A stretch of 64,000 nucleotides of DNA from Leclercia sp. LSNIH1 (GCF_002902985.1 NZ_CP026167.1:992001-1056000), one strand, 5' to 3'. Shown: positions 9,329 to 18,454, counted from the stretch's first letter. Program-made: numbers and translations. The notes: a model not told the origin generated them from the letters alone.

Positions 9329-10276
9329 ATGTCTACAATCAACGATGTATCACGTCTGGCCGGGGTGTCCAAAGCCACGGTATCACGGGTGTTGAGCGGG
9401 TCGCGCGGCGTGAAGGAAGCCAGCCGTCAGGCCGTACTAAAAGCAGTTGAAGAGCTGAACTACCGGCCAAACGTGATTGCCCAGTCGCTGCTGAGCCAGA
9501 CAACCGGTTGTATCGGCGTGATTTGCGCCCACGACAACATCAACCAGACTACGGGTTACCTTTACGCGCTGGAAAAACACCTTAGCCAGCACCAGAAGCA
9601 CCTGCTGCTTCGCTTCGCCAACACCAAAGCCGAAGTCATGGGCGCGCTGGATGAACTCTCCTGCGGGCTATGCGATGACATTCTGATTATCGGCGCCCGT
9701 TTTCCACTGCATATCGATCAGGAGAATGTCATCCTGGTGGACTGCATGGAAACCGGTAACGTCAACAGTATCCAGTATGACCACGCTTTCGCCGCGGAAA
9801 CCGCCTGTAATTTCCTCGCCAGCCAGGGGCGACGCCAGATTGCCCTGATCCATCCGTACGGCAGTGGTTTTGCCGATCAGGTGCTGCTGGGCTACAAGCA
9901 TGGGCTGGAAAAGAACTTCCTGCCGTTTAATCGCAACCTGGTCTTTATGGAAGCCACCTCATCCTCCGTGGCCCTGCAGGAGCTGCTCAATAACGCCTCT
10001 ACGCTCAATTTCAACGCCTTACTGGTGGCCGACGAGCAGGAAGCGCAGCGGGTGATCCCCCAGCTCCAGGCGTTTAACCGATCGGTACCGGGCGACATCA
10101 TGGTCTTCAGTCTGGCGGGTTCACTGCATCTGCCGGGTATTCCAACCATTCCGGCGATTGAGTACTCAATGGATGCCATGGCGGCACGGATCGTCAGCTG
10201 GCTGAATGAGAAGACCCAGATGCTGGGTTCGTATGTGCTGCGCGGGGATTTAATTATTCCGGATGTGCGTCGCTAA
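9329..10276 (+). CDS. LacI-family repressor of the beta-glucoside operon (AscG/CelR-like)
   Basis: The 315-aa protein has an N-terminal LacI helix-turn-helix (TINDVSRLAGVSKATVSRVL, residues 3-22), the hinge helix (YRPNVIAQSL) and a periplasmic-binding-like sensor domain. It is divergent from the PTS operon and two matching palindromes lie between them, so it almost certainly controls that operon. The inducer is probably the phosphorylated sugar. AscG is the nearest E. coli type; the name is not assigned. Confidence 0.93.
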   Translation: MSTINDVSRLAGVSKATVSRVLSGSRGVKEASRQAVLKAVEELNYRPNVIAQSLLSQTTGCIGVICAHDNINQTTGYLYALEKHLSQHQKHLLLRFANTKAEVMGALDELSCGLCDDILIIGARFPLHIDQENVILVDCMETGNVNSIQYDHAFAAETACNFLASQGRRQIALIHPYGSGFADQVLLGYKHGLEKNFLPFNRNLVFMEATSSSVALQELLNNASTLNFNALLVADEQEAQRVIPQLQAFNRSVPGDIMVFSLAGSLHLPGIPTIPAIEYSMDAMAARIVSWLNEKTQMLGSYVLRGDLIIPDVRR

Positions 10277-10282
10277 AAAATT

Positions 10283-10304
10283 AAGGGGGCTGCATGGCCC
10301 CTTT
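10283..10304 (+). terminator. Intrinsic terminator after the LacI-type gene
   Basis: An 8-bp stem (AAGGGGGC / GCCCCTTT with one GU pair) and loop TGCATG starts 7 bp after the stop codon. The 3' arm ends in TTT. Confidence 0.65.
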
Positions 10305-10312
10305 ATGCGTAA

Positions 10313-10609
10313 TCAGTAATCCTCCATGCAGTCCACCTGACTGACGGCATCCCAGTAACCTTCCTGATTGTTCCGCTCCATCGCCACCACCGCGTTTTTG
10401 ACCAGCATCTGATTCGCCTCAGACGCCATAATCATCGCCTGCCACTCTTTATCGGTTTGCTTGCGTTGCGGGGCACAGGCTTTTTTCACATCCTTTAAAA
10501 CCGCCTGTTTCATCTGCTCTAGCTTTGCCGGATCGTTCATCTCCTGAGCATGAACGAAGGCGGCGAAAAGCAGGCAGACGATGAGGCAAAACAGGTGCGC
10601 TGACTTCAT
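10313..10609 (-). CDS. Small exported protein of unknown function
   Basis: ATG at 10609 is preceded by a near-perfect GGAGGTTTCC ribosome site and gives 98 aa. Residues 1-20 form a signal peptide (MKSAHLF...AFVHA, cleavage before Q). The mature part is helical and charged, with two cysteines (in KKACAPQ and QVDCMEDY) that could pair in the periplasm. A longer frame upstream lacks a ribosome site. I do not recognise a family. It converges on the LacI-type gene. Confidence 0.75.
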   Translation of the reverse strand: MKSAHLFCLIVCLLFAAFVHAQEMNDPAKLEQMKQAVLKDVKKACAPQRKQTDKEWQAMIMASEANQMLVKNAVVAMERNNQEGYWDAVSQVDCMEDY

Positions 10610-10931
10610 GGAAACCTCCGGAAAAAAACACACACGTTTATGAAATATATCGTTACATCCGCCGTTGCGACCCAAGCCGAAAGTATTAATTTTGCCAATA
10701 GTTGCGCAGGGGTACGACTAAGCGTAGCCGCAGAATTTGCCGGAGAGGGAAGCGCAGAAGAAAAATGTGTGACGGCTGGCGGGTGACAGGTAACAAGGGG
10801 TGATAGTGCTCGCAAAGGCAATTTTTCGTTGATTTCAGTTACATTTTTTAACCCATACAGGACCAGAATTTGGCGTTTGTATCCCAGGCGGAGTATGCGA
10901 TAGTCGATCTGCAACGTAACGGGGGATTGAT
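10610..10931. other. Intergenic region without a gene
   Basis: These 322 bp hold the divergent promoters of the small exported protein and the GNAT gene. No open frame has a credible ribosome site and I see no convincing RNA structure. Confidence 0.5.
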
Positions 10932-11351
10932 ATGCAACTGAGTATTACCGACACCATTACCGAACACGAGCAGGAAGAGTTACTCCAGCTACTGCGGATC
11001 TATAACAGCCAGTTTATTGATTTTTCCCGCGTGGGGAGCGATCTCGCCGTCTATGCCCGCGATGACAGCGGCAACATGCGCGGCGGACTCATCGGCAATC
11101 GCCAGGGCGAGTGGTTGAATATCAAATACCTGTGGGTATCCGATGAATTGCGTGGAAGCGGGCTTGGCAGCCAGTTGATGCATGCCGCTGAAGAGGAGGC
11201 CCGGAAGCAGGGGTGCCGACATGCACTGGTGGACACTTTCAGTTTCCAGGCGCGTCCGTTTTATGAAAAGCAGGGCTATAAGCTGGAAATGACGCTCAAC
11301 GATTTTCCCTACCCGGGAATACAACGACATTACCTGTCGAAGGCGCTTTAA
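10932..11351 (+). CDS. GNAT-family N-acetyltransferase
   Basis: A 139-aa single-domain acetyltransferase. The acetyl-CoA loop is [11 protein letters not shown] (motif Q/RxxGxG/A, residues about 75-85), followed by the C-terminal FYEKQGY strand. The start follows GGGGGATTGAT. The stop overlaps the TetR gene by 4 bp in convergent orientation. The substrate is unknown. Confidence 0.88.
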   Translation: MQLSITDTITEHEQEELLQLLRIYNSQFIDFSRVGSDLAVYARDDSGNMRGGLIGNRQGEWLNIKYLWVSDELRGSGLGSQLMHAAEEEARKQGCRHALVDTFSFQARPFYEKQGYKLEMTLNDFPYPGIQRHYLSKAL

Positions 11352-12007
11352 CCGCCAATACCACTGCCCATCACCGCCAGAGCATGGCGCACAATACGTT
11401 CCGGCGAGAGGGCGCTTAACCTCTCGTCATTGCGCATGCGTGAAAAGGGCACCAGCACCAGGCTCAACAGCGTGGTGAATAAAAGCTCCGGCGCCAGATC
11501 GCGGTTCAGTTTACCCTCCTGCTGCCAGCGGGCAACGGTATCCAGCGTCCCCTGATATTTCTCATCGCCAAAGCGGGCCTGCAGATGCGCGCGCAGTACC
11601 GGCATTTCACCGATCACCTCCTGCATCCACAGCGGCGCGAACCAGTGATGCTTTACGGCCAGTTCCGCCAGCTTTTCCACCATCAACCTCAGGGCGGTAA
11701 CCGGATCGTCCGGGTGAGCGCTGAAAAGCGTCGCGATGGCGCTGCGAAGCGGCAGAAAACGCTCCTCGATCATCGCATCAAGCAGTTGTTCCCGGGAGTT
11801 GAAGTAGTAGTGCAGCATCGCCGGCGTCACGCCCGCTTCTTTGGCAATGGCATTAAGCGAGGTGCGGGCAATACCCTGGCGCGCAAAGAGATCGAGGGCG
11901 ATATCCAGCAGCTGTTCCCGGCTGGTGGCGGTGGGTTTACTTCCGCGTGGGCGTCCGGGACGGCGAGCCTGTGGCGTAGGGTCGGAATTATCTTTATGTG
12001 CTGACAT
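11348..12007 (-). CDS. TetR/AcrR-family repressor
   Basis: The 219-aa protein has a basic N-terminal tail (RRPGRPRGS), a TetR helix-turn-helix (residues about 32-75, with [20 protein letters not shown]) and an all-helical ligand-binding domain. It is divergent from a drug exporter with an AT-rich palindromic segment between them, the classic local-repressor layout. Confidence 0.92.
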   Translation of the reverse strand: MSAHKDNSDPTPQARRPGRPRGSKPTATSREQLLDIALDLFARQGIARTSLNAIAKEAGVTPAMLHYYFNSREQLLDAMIEERFLPLRSAIATLFSAHPDDPVTALRLMVEKLAELAVKHHWFAPLWMQEVIGEMPVLRAHLQARFGDEKYQGTLDTVARWQQEGKLNRDLAPELLFTTLLSLVLVPFSRMRNDERLSALSPERIVRHALAVMGSGIGG

Positions 12008-12048
12008 GCGCGGAGGATCCCTTGACCTGATTCATAACTTCATTAAAT

Positions 12049-12070
12049 ATTAATTATCCAATTAATTAAT
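12049..12070. promoter_or_regulatory. Candidate TetR operator
   Basis: ATTAATTATCCAATTAATTAAT, with TAATTA arms around TCCAAT, sits midway between the divergent TetR and exporter genes. The AT-rich setting lowers certainty. Confidence 0.45.
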
Positions 12071-12085
12071 TTCAAGCGGTGTTTT

Positions 12086-13585
12086 ATGGTCTCCGATTCA
12101 ACAACGCAAACCAAAAACGCGCCCCCGGTGCGGCTGCTCTTCAGCGCGCTCCTGCTGGTGATGCTGCTCTCGGCTCTCGATCAGACCATCGTCTCCACGG
12201 CGCTGCCCACCATTGTGGGCGAGCTGGGCGGCCTGGATAAACTCTCCTGGGTCGTGACGGCCTATATTCTGAGCTCCACGATTGTGGTGCCGCTGTACGG
12301 TAAGTTTGGCGATCTCTTTGGCCGCAAAATCGTGCTGCAAATCGCGATTGTTCTTTTTCTGGTGGGCTCCGCCCTGTGCGGGCTGGCGCAGAATATGACC
12401 CAACTGGTACTGATGCGCGCCCTGCAAGGGCTGGGCGGCGGGGGGCTGATGGTGATCAGCATGGCGGCGGTGGCCGACGTTATTCCCCCCGCGGAGCGTG
12501 GCCGCTATCAGGGCTTATTCGGCGGGGTCTTTGGGCTCGCGACGGTGATTGGTCCGCTGGTCGGTGGTTTTCTGGTGCAGCACGCCTCCTGGCGCTGGAT
12601 TTTCTACATCAATCTGCCGCTGGGCCTGTTTGCCCTGCTGGTGATTGGCGCGGTCTTCCGCGGCAGCGCGAAGCGCAACAAACATGAGATCGACTATCTG
12701 GGGGCGATTTACCTTAGCATGGCCCTGCTGTGCATCATTCTGTTTACCAGCGAAGGGGGCACGGTACGCGAGTGGAGTGACCCGCAGCTGTGGTGCATTC
12801 TGGCCTTTGGCCTGACGGGTATCGCCGGGTTTATCTACGAGGAGCGTCTGGCGTGGGAGCCGATTATTCCCCTGTCGCTTTTCCGGGATCGCAGCTTTCT
12901 GCTGTGCAGCCTGATTGGCTTTATTATCGGTATGTCGCTGTTTGGCTCGGTCACCTTCCTGCCGCTCTATCTGCAGATTGTCAAAGAGGCGACCCCGACT
13001 GAAGCCGGTTTACAGCTGATCCCGCTGATGGGCGGACTGCTGCTGACCTCAATTATCAGCGGGCGCATTATCAGCCGCACCGGGAAATACCGCCTGTTCC
13101 CCATCCTCGGTACCCTGCTGGGTGTGGTCGGTATGGCCCTGCTCACGCGGATCACCATCGAATCACCGATCTGGCAGCTTTACCTGTTTACCGGCGTGCT
13201 GGGGGCGGGGCTGGGTCTGGTGATGCAGGTGCTGGTGCTGGCGGTACAGAACAGCGTCTCATCCAGCCAGTACGGTGTGGCCACTTCAGGCGTAACGTTG
13301 TTCCGCTCCATCGGCGGGGCGATTGGCGTGGCGCTGTTTGGCGCGGTCTTCACCCACGTATTGCAGTCGGGCCTGATGGCGCGGATCCCCGAGGGGACCG
13401 AACTGCCGCGGGAGATGAACCCCACCGCCATTCATCACCTGCCGGATGCCCTGCGCCTGGACTACCTGGACGCCTTTGGCTCCGCCATTCATGCGGTGTT
13501 TTTGATGGCTGCCGCGATCATGGTGCTGGCCTTTGTCCTGTCGTGGTTCCTGCGTGAGGCGCCGCTGCGCAAGCGGGAGACGTAA
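12086..13585 (+). CDS. DHA2-family (14-TM) MFS drug exporter
   Basis: The 499-aa protein has the EmrB/QacA pattern. The motif 'LDQTIVSTALPTIVGELGG' occupies helix 1, GRK...motif A follows helix 2 (GKFGDLFGRK), and motif C GxxxGPxxGG appears as GLATVIGPLVGGFL. These are proton-driven exporters of toxic organic compounds. It is divergent from a TetR gene that probably represses it. The drug cannot be named. Confidence 0.93.
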   Translation: MVSDSTTQTKNAPPVRLLFSALLLVMLLSALDQTIVSTALPTIVGELGGLDKLSWVVTAYILSSTIVVPLYGKFGDLFGRKIVLQIAIVLFLVGSALCGLAQNMTQLVLMRALQGLGGGGLMVISMAAVADVIPPAERGRYQGLFGGVFGLATVIGPLVGGFLVQHASWRWIFYINLPLGLFALLVIGAVFRGSAKRNKHEIDYLGAIYLSMALLCIILFTSEGGTVREWSDPQLWCILAFGLTGIAGFIYEERLAWEPIIPLSLFRDRSFLLCSLIGFIIGMSLFGSVTFLPLYLQIVKEATPTEAGLQLIPLMGGLLLTSIISGRIISRTGKYRLFPILGTLLGVVGMALLTRITIESPIWQLYLFTGVLGAGLGLVMQVLVLAVQNSVSSSQYGVATSGVTLFRSIGGAIGVALFGAVFTHVLQSGLMARIPEGTELPREMNPTAIHHLPDALRLDYLDAFGSAIHAVFLMAAAIMVLAFVLSWFLREAPLRKRET

Positions 13586-13702
13586 AGTTAACGGGTCAGC
13601 TATTTGTTGCGAGTCGCTTTCCGAATTTTGACGCTCTGGCTTGTCATTCCCGACGCTGCTGGCGCATGCTTTGTCCTGGTTAATAAATCAGCAGAGGTTG
13701 CG

Positions 13703-13963
13703 ATGGAACGTAAAGCAAAACTGTTCAAAAAAGGGCGAAACCAGGCGGTTTTACTGCCTGCTGAGTTCGCGTTTGACTCAGAGAATGTCTGGATCCGGCG
13801 GGATGAAGAGGGGAATGTTGTGTTGAGGGCTATGTCAGAGAAGGAACGGCACAGGGAAAATTTTTTGCGTTTACTGAAGCAGACTCATGTCCCTGATTCT
13901 TTCCTGAGTAAAGAGGAACGCAATCAGAGCTATACGACAAGAGATCCTTTTGAAGGATTATAG
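13703..13963 (+). CDS. vapB: VapB-type antitoxin
   Basis: ATG 13703, after CAGAGGTTGCG, gives 86 aa: an AbrB-like swapped-hairpin DNA-binding half (KAKLFKKGRNQAVLLPAEF) and an acidic/basic C-terminal tail that wraps VapC. A longer reading from 13604 has no ribosome site. It lies 3 bp upstream of the toxin gene, so the two are co-translated. It should bind its own promoter with VapC. Confidence 0.88.
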   Translation: MERKAKLFKKGRNQAVLLPAEFAFDSENVWIRRDEEGNVVLRAMSEKERHRENFLRLLKQTHVPDSFLSKEERNQSYTTRDPFEGL

Positions 13964-13966
13964 AAA

Positions 13967-14365
13967 ATGCTGCATATGCTGGACACTAACATAGTAAGCC
14001 ATCTCGTGAGGCAGCATCCAGGAGTGGTAAATCACTATTCCCGGTTGGCGCCAGAAGATATGTGTATTTCAAGCGTAACGGAGGCTGAGCTGCTTTACGG
14101 CGTTGCCAAAAAGCAAAGTCTTAGATTGCACGAAACCATCTCGGAATTTCTTAAAACTATCACCGTTTGCGACTGGGACAGTGACGCCGCGGCAATATAC
14201 GGCAAGCTGCGCGCCGAAATGGAAAAGCGCGGGAAAGTCATGGGCGATCTCGATCAGTTGATCGCAGCGCACGCAATCAGCCGGGGCACAACGATTGTGA
14301 CTAACGATCAGGCTTTCGCCATGGTGCAGGAACTGACAGTCGAAGACTGGACTACCGCAGCCTGA
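13967..14365 (+). CDS. vapC: VapC-type PIN-domain toxin (tRNA-directed RNase)
   Basis: The 132-aa PIN domain keeps the acidic metal-binding residues D6 (LDTN), E41 (TEAEL), D96 (GDLDQLIAAHA) and D114 (VTND). Enterobacterial VapC cuts initiator tRNA-fMet in the anticodon loop; by similarity this one may do the same. It follows vapB by 3 bp. A REP pair follows the stop. Confidence 0.9.
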   Translation: MLHMLDTNIVSHLVRQHPGVVNHYSRLAPEDMCISSVTEAELLYGVAKKQSLRLHETISEFLKTITVCDWDSDAAAIYGKLRAEMEKRGKVMGDLDQLIAAHAISRGTTIVTNDQAFAMVQELTVEDWTTAA

Positions 14366-14372
14366 CTCCCCC

Positions 14373-14457
14373 CACCCGGTGGCGCGACGCTTACCGGGCC
14401 TGCGACAGTTCTCCGTCTCAGCACGTAGGCCGGGCAAGCGCAGCGCCGCCCGGCAAA
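14373..14457. repeat. REP pair (BIME) between vapC and nlpA
   Basis: The inverted REP units CCGGTGGCGCGACGCTTACC and GGCAAGCGCAGCGCCGCCCG flank a short spacer and can fold into a long hairpin after the vapC stop. Confidence 0.8.
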
Positions 14458-14559
14458 ACCCGCATATAACTTATCCTTCTTATTGATTCCTTTTCGTTTT
14501 TTAACCTGCCGCTGGGTTGCCGATATAGTCGATAAAACATTTCTCAAAAGGACTGACCG

Positions 14560-15363
14560 GTGAAACTTCGATTGGGTGCTCTTCTTCTTGCTGGCCTGCT
14601 GCTGGCGGGCTGCGACCAAAGCGGCAGCGATGCTAAACACATTAAGGTCGGCGTGATCAACGGCGCCGAGCAGGACGTGGCGGAAGTCGCCAAAAAAGTG
14701 GCGAAAGAGAAGTTCGGCCTCGACGTTGAGCTGGTGGGCTTTAGCGGCTCGCTGCTGCCAAACGACGCCACTAACCACGGTGAGCTGGACGCCAACGTCT
14801 TCCAGCATCGCCCATTCCTGGCGGAAGACAACAAAGCACACGGCTACAAGCTAGTGGCAGTGGGGAACACCTTTGTCTTCCCGATGGCGGGTTATTCCCG
14901 CAAGATCAAATCGGTCTCTGAACTCAAAGATGACGCAACCATCGCCATTCCGAACGACCCCACCAACCTGGGCCGTGCGCTGTTGCTGCTGCAAAACGAA
15001 AAGCTGATCGCCCTGAAACCGGACGTTGGTTTACTGCCGACGGCGCTGGATATCACCGCCAACCCAAAAAACCTGAAAATCATGGAGCTGGAGGGGGCGC
15101 AACTGCCGCGCGTGCTGGACGATCCGAAAGTGGATGTGGCGATTATCAGCACCACCTATCTCCAGCAAACCGGGCTGTCGCCGGTGCATGACAGCGTCTT
15201 TATCGAAGATAAAAACTCGCCTTACGTGAACATTGTGGTGACGCGGGAAGATAATAAAGATGCCCAGAAGGTGAAGGAGTTTATCCAGGCGTACCAGTCG
15301 CCAGAGGTCGCGAAGGCGGCAGAGTCCATCTTTAACGGCGGGGCAGTGCCGGGCTGGGAATAA
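14560..15363 (+). CDS. nlpA: NlpA inner-membrane lipoprotein (MetQ-like)
   Basis: The gene starts with GTG after AAAGGACTGACC. The lipobox LLLAGC places the lipidated cysteine at residue 18 with Asp at +2, an inner-membrane retention signal, as in E. coli NlpA. The rest is a substrate-binding fold close to MetQ (IKVGVINGAEQDVAEVAKK; ANVFQHRPFL). It is a minor methionine-binding lipoprotein. The product is 267 aa. In E. coli nlpA also lies near yicL. Confidence 0.92.
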   Translation: MKLRLGALLLAGLLLAGCDQSGSDAKHIKVGVINGAEQDVAEVAKKVAKEKFGLDVELVGFSGSLLPNDATNHGELDANVFQHRPFLAEDNKAHGYKLVAVGNTFVFPMAGYSRKIKSVSELKDDATIAIPNDPTNLGRALLLLQNEKLIALKPDVGLLPTALDITANPKNLKIMELEGAQLPRVLDDPKVDVAIISTTYLQQTGLSPVHDSVFIEDKNSPYVNIVVTREDNKDAQKVKEFIQAYQSPEVAKAAESIFNGGAVPGWE

Positions 15364-15490
15364 ATCATCATGCCGCTCACTGCGGCATGAAGATAAGTTG
15401 GCCCAATCCCATCGTTGAATGCCCTTTAGCCCACATTCTGCCGTTCCTCCTCCGGCTATTCTTTCTGCAATACAGACCGGAGGAGAGCTC

Positions 15491-16270
15491 ATGAACATCA
15501 CCCACATTCGTAACGCGACACAGCTTATCACCTATGCCGGAAGGCGCTTTCTGGTTGACCCGATGCTGGCACCTAAAGAGACTTACCCCGGCTTTCCGGG
15601 CACTGCCCGGGAGGCGATCCGCAACCCGATGGTGGAACTGCCCTGTCCGATTGAAACCCTGCTGGATGTCGATGCCGTTATCGTAACCCATACCCACCCC
15701 GATCACTGGGATCAGTACGCCATCGAGCGGATCGCCAAAGACAAACCGATCTTCGTGCAGAACGAAGATGACGCGCAGCTGCTGCGCAGCCAGGGCTTCA
15801 CCCAACTCAGCGTGCTGACGGACAACAGCCCGTTTGGCGATATCCAGCTAAGTAAAACCGACGGCGGCCAGCACGGTACCGATCGCGCCTATGCGGTGCC
15901 GGAGCTGGCGGAGCGGCTGGGCGAAGCCTGCGGCGTGGTGTTTCGTCATCCTGACGAAAAGACGCTCTGCATTGTTGGGGATACGATCTGGCGCGAGGCG
16001 GTAGCAACCGACCTGCAAAAACATCAGCCGGATGTGGTGGTCATCAACGCCGGTTATGCCCACGTGATCGGGTTTGGGCCGATCATCATGGGTCAGGAGG
16101 ATGTGCTGAATATCCACTTCCTGCTACCGCAGGCGAAAATTGTGGCGGTCCATATGGAGGCCATCAACCACTGCCTGCTGACCCGCAGCGCGTTGCGCCA
16201 GTATGCAGAGGATAATCAGGTCAGCGACGTGCTGAGCATTCCTCAGGACGGTGAATCCGTTATATTCTGA
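15491..16270 (+). CDS. Metallo-beta-lactamase-fold hydrolase (UlaG-like)
   Basis: ATG 15491, preceded by CGGAGGAGAGCTC, gives 259 aa. Metal ligands are visible in HTHPDH (H67, H69, D71, H72), in VGDTIW near residue 160 and in a late HMEAINHC. It is the single-domain UlaG/metal-dependent hydrolase type, with unknown substrate. The next gene, an AraC-type regulator, starts 25 bp downstream on the same strand, so the two form an operon. Confidence 0.85.
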   Translation: MNITHIRNATQLITYAGRRFLVDPMLAPKETYPGFPGTAREAIRNPMVELPCPIETLLDVDAVIVTHTHPDHWDQYAIERIAKDKPIFVQNEDDAQLLRSQGFTQLSVLTDNSPFGDIQLSKTDGGQHGTDRAYAVPELAERLGEACGVVFRHPDEKTLCIVGDTIWREAVATDLQKHQPDVVVINAGYAHVIGFGPIIMGQEDVLNIHFLLPQAKIVAVHMEAINHCLLTRSALRQYAEDNQVSDVLSIPQDGESVIF

Positions 16271-16295
16271 GGCAATCAGGGGAAAGGAGAGATCA

Positions 16296-17258
16296 ATGCC
16301 GCTTACTCACGTTGCCATTGTCGCCGTGGACGGGTTCAGCCCGTTCCACTACTCCGTCCCCTGCATTCTGTTTGGGGATACCGTTTCCGGTAAAAAGCGT
16401 TTTAATGTGACGATCTGCGCCGAAAAGCCCGGACTCCTGACCTCGCCTGACGGCTTCGCGCTCAACGCAACGCAGGATTATTCTGCCATCGGGCAGGCCG
16501 ATATCGTGGTGGTGCCTTACTGGCAACACGTACTGGCGCGTCCCCCGCAGGCGCTGCTCGACAGCCTGGTGCAGGCCAAAGACCACGGGGCGGAGATCGT
16601 CGGGCTCTGTCTGGGGTCATTTGTTCTCGGCTATGCCGGTATCCTGGACGGCAAACGCGCGGCAACCCACTGGGAGTTCGAACGCCAGTTTCAGACGCTT
16701 TTCCCGAACGTGCAGCTCGATATCAACGCGCTGTACGTTGATGACGACCGCATCATCACCTCTGCCGGTACCGCCGCCGCGCTGGACTGCTGCCTGTACA
16801 TTATCCGTCAGCGCTTTGGCGGCGTGGTGGCCAACCAGATTGCCCGGCGGATGATCGTGCCGCCCCACCGCGAGGGCGGGCAGGCGCAGTTTATCGCCCA
16901 GCCGGTGCCGGAAACCACCCGCGATGCGCGGATCAATAACCTGATCGACTATCTCCAGCGTAACATCAGCCAGCCGCTCAGCCTGGATGCGCTGGCAGAG
17001 AGCGTGGCGATGAGTCGCCGCACCCTGACCCGCCATTTTATGAAAGCCACCGGGATGAGTGTGGCCTCGTGGATCACCGCCGAACGCCTGCGGCGTAGCC
17101 AGCTGTTGCTGGAGAGCAGCAATCTGCCGATAGAGGCGGTGGCAGAGCAGGTGGGCTATCTCTCAGCCGTAACCTGGCGTCAGCAGTTTAAGGCCCGCTT
17201 TGGCGTCAGCCCGGCGGAGTGGCGCAAAACCTTCCGCACGCAGGCCCAGGCCGGATAA
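16296..17258 (+). CDS. GlxA-type regulator: DJ-1/PfpI domain plus AraC DNA-binding domain
   Basis: ATG 16296 follows AAAGGAGAGATCA and gives 320 aa. Residues about 5-170 are a class-I glutamine-amidotransferase-like DJ-1/PfpI domain with the elbow cysteine C105 in GLCLGSF. Residues about 215-318 are the AraC double helix-turn-helix (LDALAESVAMSRRTLTRHF). It probably senses a small metabolite and regulates itself and the adjacent hydrolase (inference). Its stop codon TAA is part of a REP sequence. Confidence 0.88.
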   Translation: MPLTHVAIVAVDGFSPFHYSVPCILFGDTVSGKKRFNVTICAEKPGLLTSPDGFALNATQDYSAIGQADIVVVPYWQHVLARPPQALLDSLVQAKDHGAEIVGLCLGSFVLGYAGILDGKRAATHWEFERQFQTLFPNVQLDINALYVDDDRIITSAGTAAALDCCLYIIRQRFGGVVANQIARRMIVPPHREGGQAQFIAQPVPETTRDARINNLIDYLQRNISQPLSLDALAESVAMSRRTLTRHFMKATGMSVASWITAERLRRSQLLLESSNLPIEAVAEQVGYLSAVTWRQQFKARFGVSPAEWRKTFRTQAQAG

Positions 17259-17276
17259 GCGTAGCGCCATCCGGCA
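17249..17276. repeat. Single REP sequence overlapping a stop codon
   Basis: GCCGGATAAGCGTAGCGCCATCCGGC is one REP unit between convergent genes. The TAA of the GlxA-type gene lies inside it and the ATPase stop follows 2 bp after it. Confidence 0.8.
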
Positions 17277-17277
17277 T

Positions 17278-18366
17278 TTACCCCAGCCGCGCCATTCTCG
17301 TCTCGCCTTCCACCATCGACAGCTGATACAGCGAAAACGATCGATGCTTCTCAATGAGGTTCGCCAGCTCCGGCGAGTGGCTGGTGAGCCAGATCTGCGA
17401 ATAGCGGCTGGCCTCAGCAATCAGGCTAGCCAGAGCAGGCAGCATCTGCGGATGCAGGCTGTTTTCCGGTTCGTTGAGGGCGATAAAAGCGGGCGGGCGC
17501 GGGCTGAGCAGGGCCACCGCCAGACAGAGAAAACGCAGCGTGCCGTCGGAAAACTCTGCGGGCTCCAGCGGCCGGCTTAAGCCTTCGCGCTGCATCATCA
17601 TCCGGAAACGTCCGCCCGTATTGTCGCTGTAAAAGACGCAGCCGGGGAAAGCCTGGTCGAGAATACGCATCAGCAGCATCTCGTCACCAATCTCGACGAT
17701 GGTCTGAAACGCGGCCGCCAGGTTTGCGCCGTTGCTGGCCAGCACTGGCGAACGGAACCCCACCTGCGGGGCGCGCATCGCCGAACCGGATGAAACAGAA
17801 AACTCATGATAAAAACGCCAGTTACGCAGGGATTCGCGCATCTGCGACACCTCGGGGTAGAGGTGCGGCTCGCCGAGCTGGCCGAAGACCGATTCGTTCT
17901 CATACAGGGTGCCGCTGTGGGTCACCTTCTCGTGATGAACATTATTCAGAAACACGGTCTGGTTTTTGCGCTGCATCAGGCGTGCGGAGGGACGCCGCTG
18001 ATGGCCGCTCAGCCAGATGGACTCCTCTTTGATGACCGGATCGAGCTGAAACTGCGAGGGATAAGGCAGCTTTTCGACAAAACCCACCTGCAGTTCATAC
18101 TCGTAAGTTTCGGTTTCCACCGCCAGATTCATCCGCCGCAGCTGGTCGCTGCGGGTTTTGCCTGCCCAGAACACCTTCAGAATGCCGCCTTCATTCGCCA
18201 GCGCCTGGGAAAACTGCCCCTGCGCCGCGCTGTGCATCAGGTGGATGGCTTTATAGATATTCGATTTTCCGCTGCCGTTCGGGCCGAAAACGATATTGAG
18301 CTGCTCCAGATCCAGCGACATGTCGCGAATCGAACGGTAGTTTTGAATGTGCAGGGTGTTGATCAT
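17278..18366 (-). CDS. AAA-family ATPase (SMC/RecF-like, AAA_21 type)
   Basis: The 362-aa protein has a complete ABC-like ATPase head: Walker A GPNGSGKSN (residues 29-37), signature FSDGTLR (about 270), Walker B FIALNEPENSLHP (about 295) and an H-loop LTSHS. There is no long coiled coil and no TOPRIM domain. Such stand-alone ATPases occur in housekeeping and in defence contexts; no nuclease partner lies next to it here. Function unknown. Confidence 0.85.
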   Translation of the reverse strand: MINTLHIQNYRSIRDMSLDLEQLNIVFGPNGSGKSNIYKAIHLMHSAAQGQFSQALANEGGILKVFWAGKTRSDQLRRMNLAVETETYEYELQVGFVEKLPYPSQFQLDPVIKEESIWLSGHQRRPSARLMQRKNQTVFLNNVHHEKVTHSGTLYENESVFGQLGEPHLYPEVSQMRESLRNWRFYHEFSVSSGSAMRAPQVGFRSPVLASNGANLAAAFQTIVEIGDEMLLMRILDQAFPGCVFYSDNTGGRFRMMMQREGLSRPLEPAEFSDGTLRFLCLAVALLSPRPPAFIALNEPENSLHPQMLPALASLIAEASRYSQIWLTSHSPELANLIEKHRSFSLYQLSMVEGETRMARLG

Positions 18367-18423
18367 GGGCGGACCCTTTTGCGGCTTAAACCTGTATAAA
18401 GTTACAGTATTTTAAGCAAACTG

Positions 18424-18454
18424 CAAAAAAAAGACGACAGTGAGGGTGTCGTCT
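18424..18454 (-). terminator. Minus-strand intrinsic terminator upstream of the ATPase gene
   Basis: On the minus strand AGACGACA-CCCTCAC-TGTCGTCT is followed by eight T. It ends transcription of the DUF523/DUF1722 gene (stop at 18511). Confidence 0.85.

Noticed and set aside
13604..13702. A 33-residue N-terminal extension of the VapB antitoxin
   Set aside because: No ribosome site; the family sequence begins at ATG 13703.
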